Source: an uncultured Verrucomicrobia subdivision 3 bacterium
Lineage (GTDB): Bacteria; Verrucomicrobiota; Verrucomicrobiae; Limisphaerales; CAMLLE01
Direction of reading: 5' to 3'
NCBI GenBank assembly: GCA_946480555.1
Contig: CAMLLE010000155.1
Location: 1 to 7,123, forward strand
Length of the DNA stretch: 7,123 bases
The notes below the pieces were generated by a model. That model saw nothing but the letters and a program-made list of their open reading frames with translations, was not told the origin of the DNA and did no database searches. Both the position numbers and the translations under genes were made by a program. Numbering within the stretch: the stretch's first letter is position 1; the number at the start of each line of letters is the position of its first letter. Positions 5,489-7,123 of this stretch are shown here, piece by piece.

Positions 5489-7123
5489 TCACGCCCAAGG
5501 TCGAACACGACGGCGCTTCAGAATCAGCGCAACGATTCCAACGCCGAATAGAGTCAAAACGCCTGGCTCAGGAACGGACGGCACGGTGCCAGGATCAGCT
5601 GGTGTAAGCCCGTGCCGGTCGTATTGCTCCTTTCGTTCCAAAACGACAGCACCGGTGAGCGGCGTGACGAGCTGGTTCTTTGCCGCCAATTCCGCCGCCT
5701 CGTCGGGCTTGTGCACGGCCGCCAGGCGCGCCGCTTCATCGCGCGCCCACAATCGCTCGATGTGTCGGCTCACGCGCGGGACGTTGGGCTGACTTGAAGC
5801 CAGTTCTCGTTTGAGCTCGAAGATCTTTCCCGCGCCGCTCCACTGCCCAAAGAGCCGCACCAAGTCGTCAGACAACGATCCCATCCGCGGCACCCGTTGC
5901 AGCGAAGCCAGGCCATCCAGCTTTTCGATCACACGATCCGGCCCCGTTTCGGTCTGCACCTCCAGCAGTCGCGTCCGGGTCAGATTTCGCTCCATGCGCT
6001 GGCGCATTCCACTCTCTGCCGACAGCAGAACCGGTTCAATTCCATGGACCCACAACACCACACCGTTTTCAACTGACGCCGCCGTGTCCCAAGCCGCTTC
6101 GAGCACCGGCAGGTTATCCTGCCCCCCTTCGCAGGATATGCGTTCCAGTCGCTGCCCAATCTCTTCCAAGCTTTCCCGCTGAAATCCGAGGACGCCGGCT
6201 GAAGCATTTCGAGCGCGATCCGACGCCACGAGCAGCATCGTTTCGGTCGTTTGGGGCAGTTGAGCCACCGCCTTCGCAATTTCCTTCACGTGCTGTTTCA
6301 TTCCTTCCGAACCATCGACCGCAATGACCAGCCGTTTCGGAAAACCGGATGGCCGCCCCTCCATCCATTGGCGAATGGCTGTTCCCGTTTCACTCGCGGG
6401 AGTCCAGACTTCTGAAACATCGCTGGGCCGATGCACGGTTACGGAAGGCGCGCGTTCGAACAAATCCCTTTCGTGCGCTGAATATCGAAATGCAAACGGG
6501 CGGTCCGGTGAAACAGGCTTCGCGGCTTCAGCCTTGCCGTTGGTCAACTGCCGCGGCGATTCGATCCAGAGATCGTGCTTGAGGCTGGCAGCAATGGCGA
6601 AGTTGCGTTCCAGAAACTGCGGCCAGACAAACTGCCCACGGTCTGCGGCTTCCAACAGCAGCGGCGCGGTTATGCCGAGCTTCACCTTCATCACGCCTCC
6701 GGATGGCTGCACGGGGAAACACTGCATCAACACACGATCAGGACCGCAGGTTGTTACCAGGACGGGATCGCGCCGCTGCTGAACGGCGACCTCCTGATAC
6801 GCCTTTCGCACCTGGCTGCGCCCACCAAACGCTGCTTCCCGTTCTTCGCCATCAATCCACAACGTCACGCGCGACACCACTGCTCCGGGCGGAAGCGCAA
6901 TCTGGGCACGGGCTTCGCGTTGCTGCGGCGACACGTTCTTGAACTCCATAATCCATTCGCAATAAACCAGTGCGGCATCCGGTTCCGCCACGGCATCCAT
7001 GCGCGAACTGAGCAGCGAAAGTCCCTTCACCCGTTGCGCCACGGCTTCACCTCCCAGCGCGTCGTCCCAGGTAAACTCATTATCCAGGGCCATCCACCGT
7101 CCCGTCCGGGTATAAAGTGAAGG
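5489..7123 (-). CDS. VIT/VWA-like protein with C-terminal PEP-CTERM sorting signal (5' end outside window)
   Basis: An exosortase-type surface protein. Numbering from an internal ATG at 7093, a VIT domain spans about 42-148 (CEWIMEFKNVSPQQREARAQ, LPPGAVVSRVTLWIDGEE, RKAYQEV), followed by a linker to about 250. A von Willebrand A-like domain starts at KRLVIAVDGSEGM (253-265) and runs to about 400. Then come the usual VIT-protein tail blocks (RHIERLWARDEAARL, NQLVTPLTGAVVLE) and a C-terminal VPEPG (507-511), a hydrophobic stretch to about 525 and KRRR: a PEP-CTERM signal, cut by an exosortase after export and anchoring the protein at the cell surface. The metal site of the VWA part looks lost (DxSxG, GGQD, WVHG instead of DxSxS, GGT, xxDG). 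The frame remains open from the ATG to the right edge with coding-like residues (SLYTRTGRW), so the true start, and any signal peptide or N-terminal helices, probably lie outside. It may be related to VIT proteins of exosortase systems such as XrtN or MSEP-CTERM. Confidence 0.85.
   Translation of the reverse strand, partial: PSLYTRTGRWMALDNEFTWDDALGGEAVAQRVKGLSLLSSRMDAVAEPDAALVYCEWIMEFKNVSPQQREARAQIALPPGAVVSRVTLWIDGEEREAAFGGRSQVRKAYQEVAVQQRRDPVLVTTCGPDRVLMQCFPVQPSGGVMKVKLGITAPLLLEAADRGQFVWPQFLERNFAIAASLKHDLWIESPRQLTNGKAEAAKPVSPDRPFAFRYSAHERDLFERAPSVTVHRPSDVSEVWTPASETGTAIRQWMEGRPSGFPKRLVIAVDGSEGMKQHVKEIAKAVAQLPQTTETMLLVASDRARNASAGVLGFQRESLEEIGQRLERISCEGGQDNLPVLEAAWDTAASVENGVVLWVHGIEPVLLSAESGMRQRMERNLTRTRLLEVQTETGPDRVIEKLDGLASLQRVPRMGSLSDDLVRLFGQWSGAGKIFELKRELASSQPNVPRVSRHIERLWARDEAARLAAVHKPDEAAELAAKNQLVTPLTGAVVLERKEQYDRHGLTPADPGTVPSVPEPGVLTLFGVGIVALILKRRRVRPWA

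Noticed and set aside
3516..5498. A 660-codon open frame on the minus strand, antisense to DUF1015, FeoA and the end of the epimerase gene
   Set aside because: It runs opposite four well-supported signals (the epimerase end, the terminator, the FeoA and the DUF1015 genes) and has no recognisable domain. Its length is explained by G+C-rich codon use on the other strand.

Overview
The window looks like chromosomal DNA from a member of the Verrucomicrobiota (PVC superphylum), probably near the Pedosphaera/Limisphaera-type lineages. This is inferred from moderately high G+C, weak or absent Shine-Dalgarno sequences, a PEP-CTERM sorting tail, a cysteine-containing orphan FeoA, and intergenic spacers that hold what look like degenerate dispersed repeats. 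No marker gene (rRNA, ribosomal protein) is present to prove it.

Layout from left to right. Positions 1-309 (minus) hold the N-terminal part of a membrane-anchored, YfgM-like tetratricopeptide protein. A 256-bp divergent spacer follows, then a complete HisJ-type histidinol-phosphatase (566-1378, plus). A 240-bp convergent spacer, rich in degenerate repeats, separates it from a small cytosolic protein with an MCP-tip-like helical segment and a PilJ domain (1619-2320, minus). A 326-bp divergent spacer with no recognisable gene leads to a GDP-mannose 3,5-epimerase (2647-3693, plus), which ends in a very clear intrinsic terminator (3723-3754). Next come an orphan FeoA-domain protein that needs a GTG or TTG start (about 3858-4154, plus) and a DUF1015 protein (4248-5465, plus). 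Finally, convergent to DUF1015 and only 23 bp away, there is a large VIT/VWA-like protein with a C-terminal PEP-CTERM anchor (5489 to the right edge, minus; its 5' end lies outside).

The genes do not form one pathway. Most look monocistronic, with frequent strand switches: histidine biosynthesis, nucleotide-sugar conversion, a possible iron-related adaptor, a sensory-type helical protein, an uncharacterised conserved enzyme-like protein (DUF1015) and an exosortase-sorted surface protein. No mobile element, CRISPR array, tRNA or rRNA was recognised.

I do not see a convincing new multi-gene system. The points most worth a second look are the VIT protein whose VWA-like part seems to have lost its metal site, the soluble MCP-tip/PilJ protein, the small FeoA with paired cysteines and no visible FeoB, and the layered repeats between 1379 and 1618.
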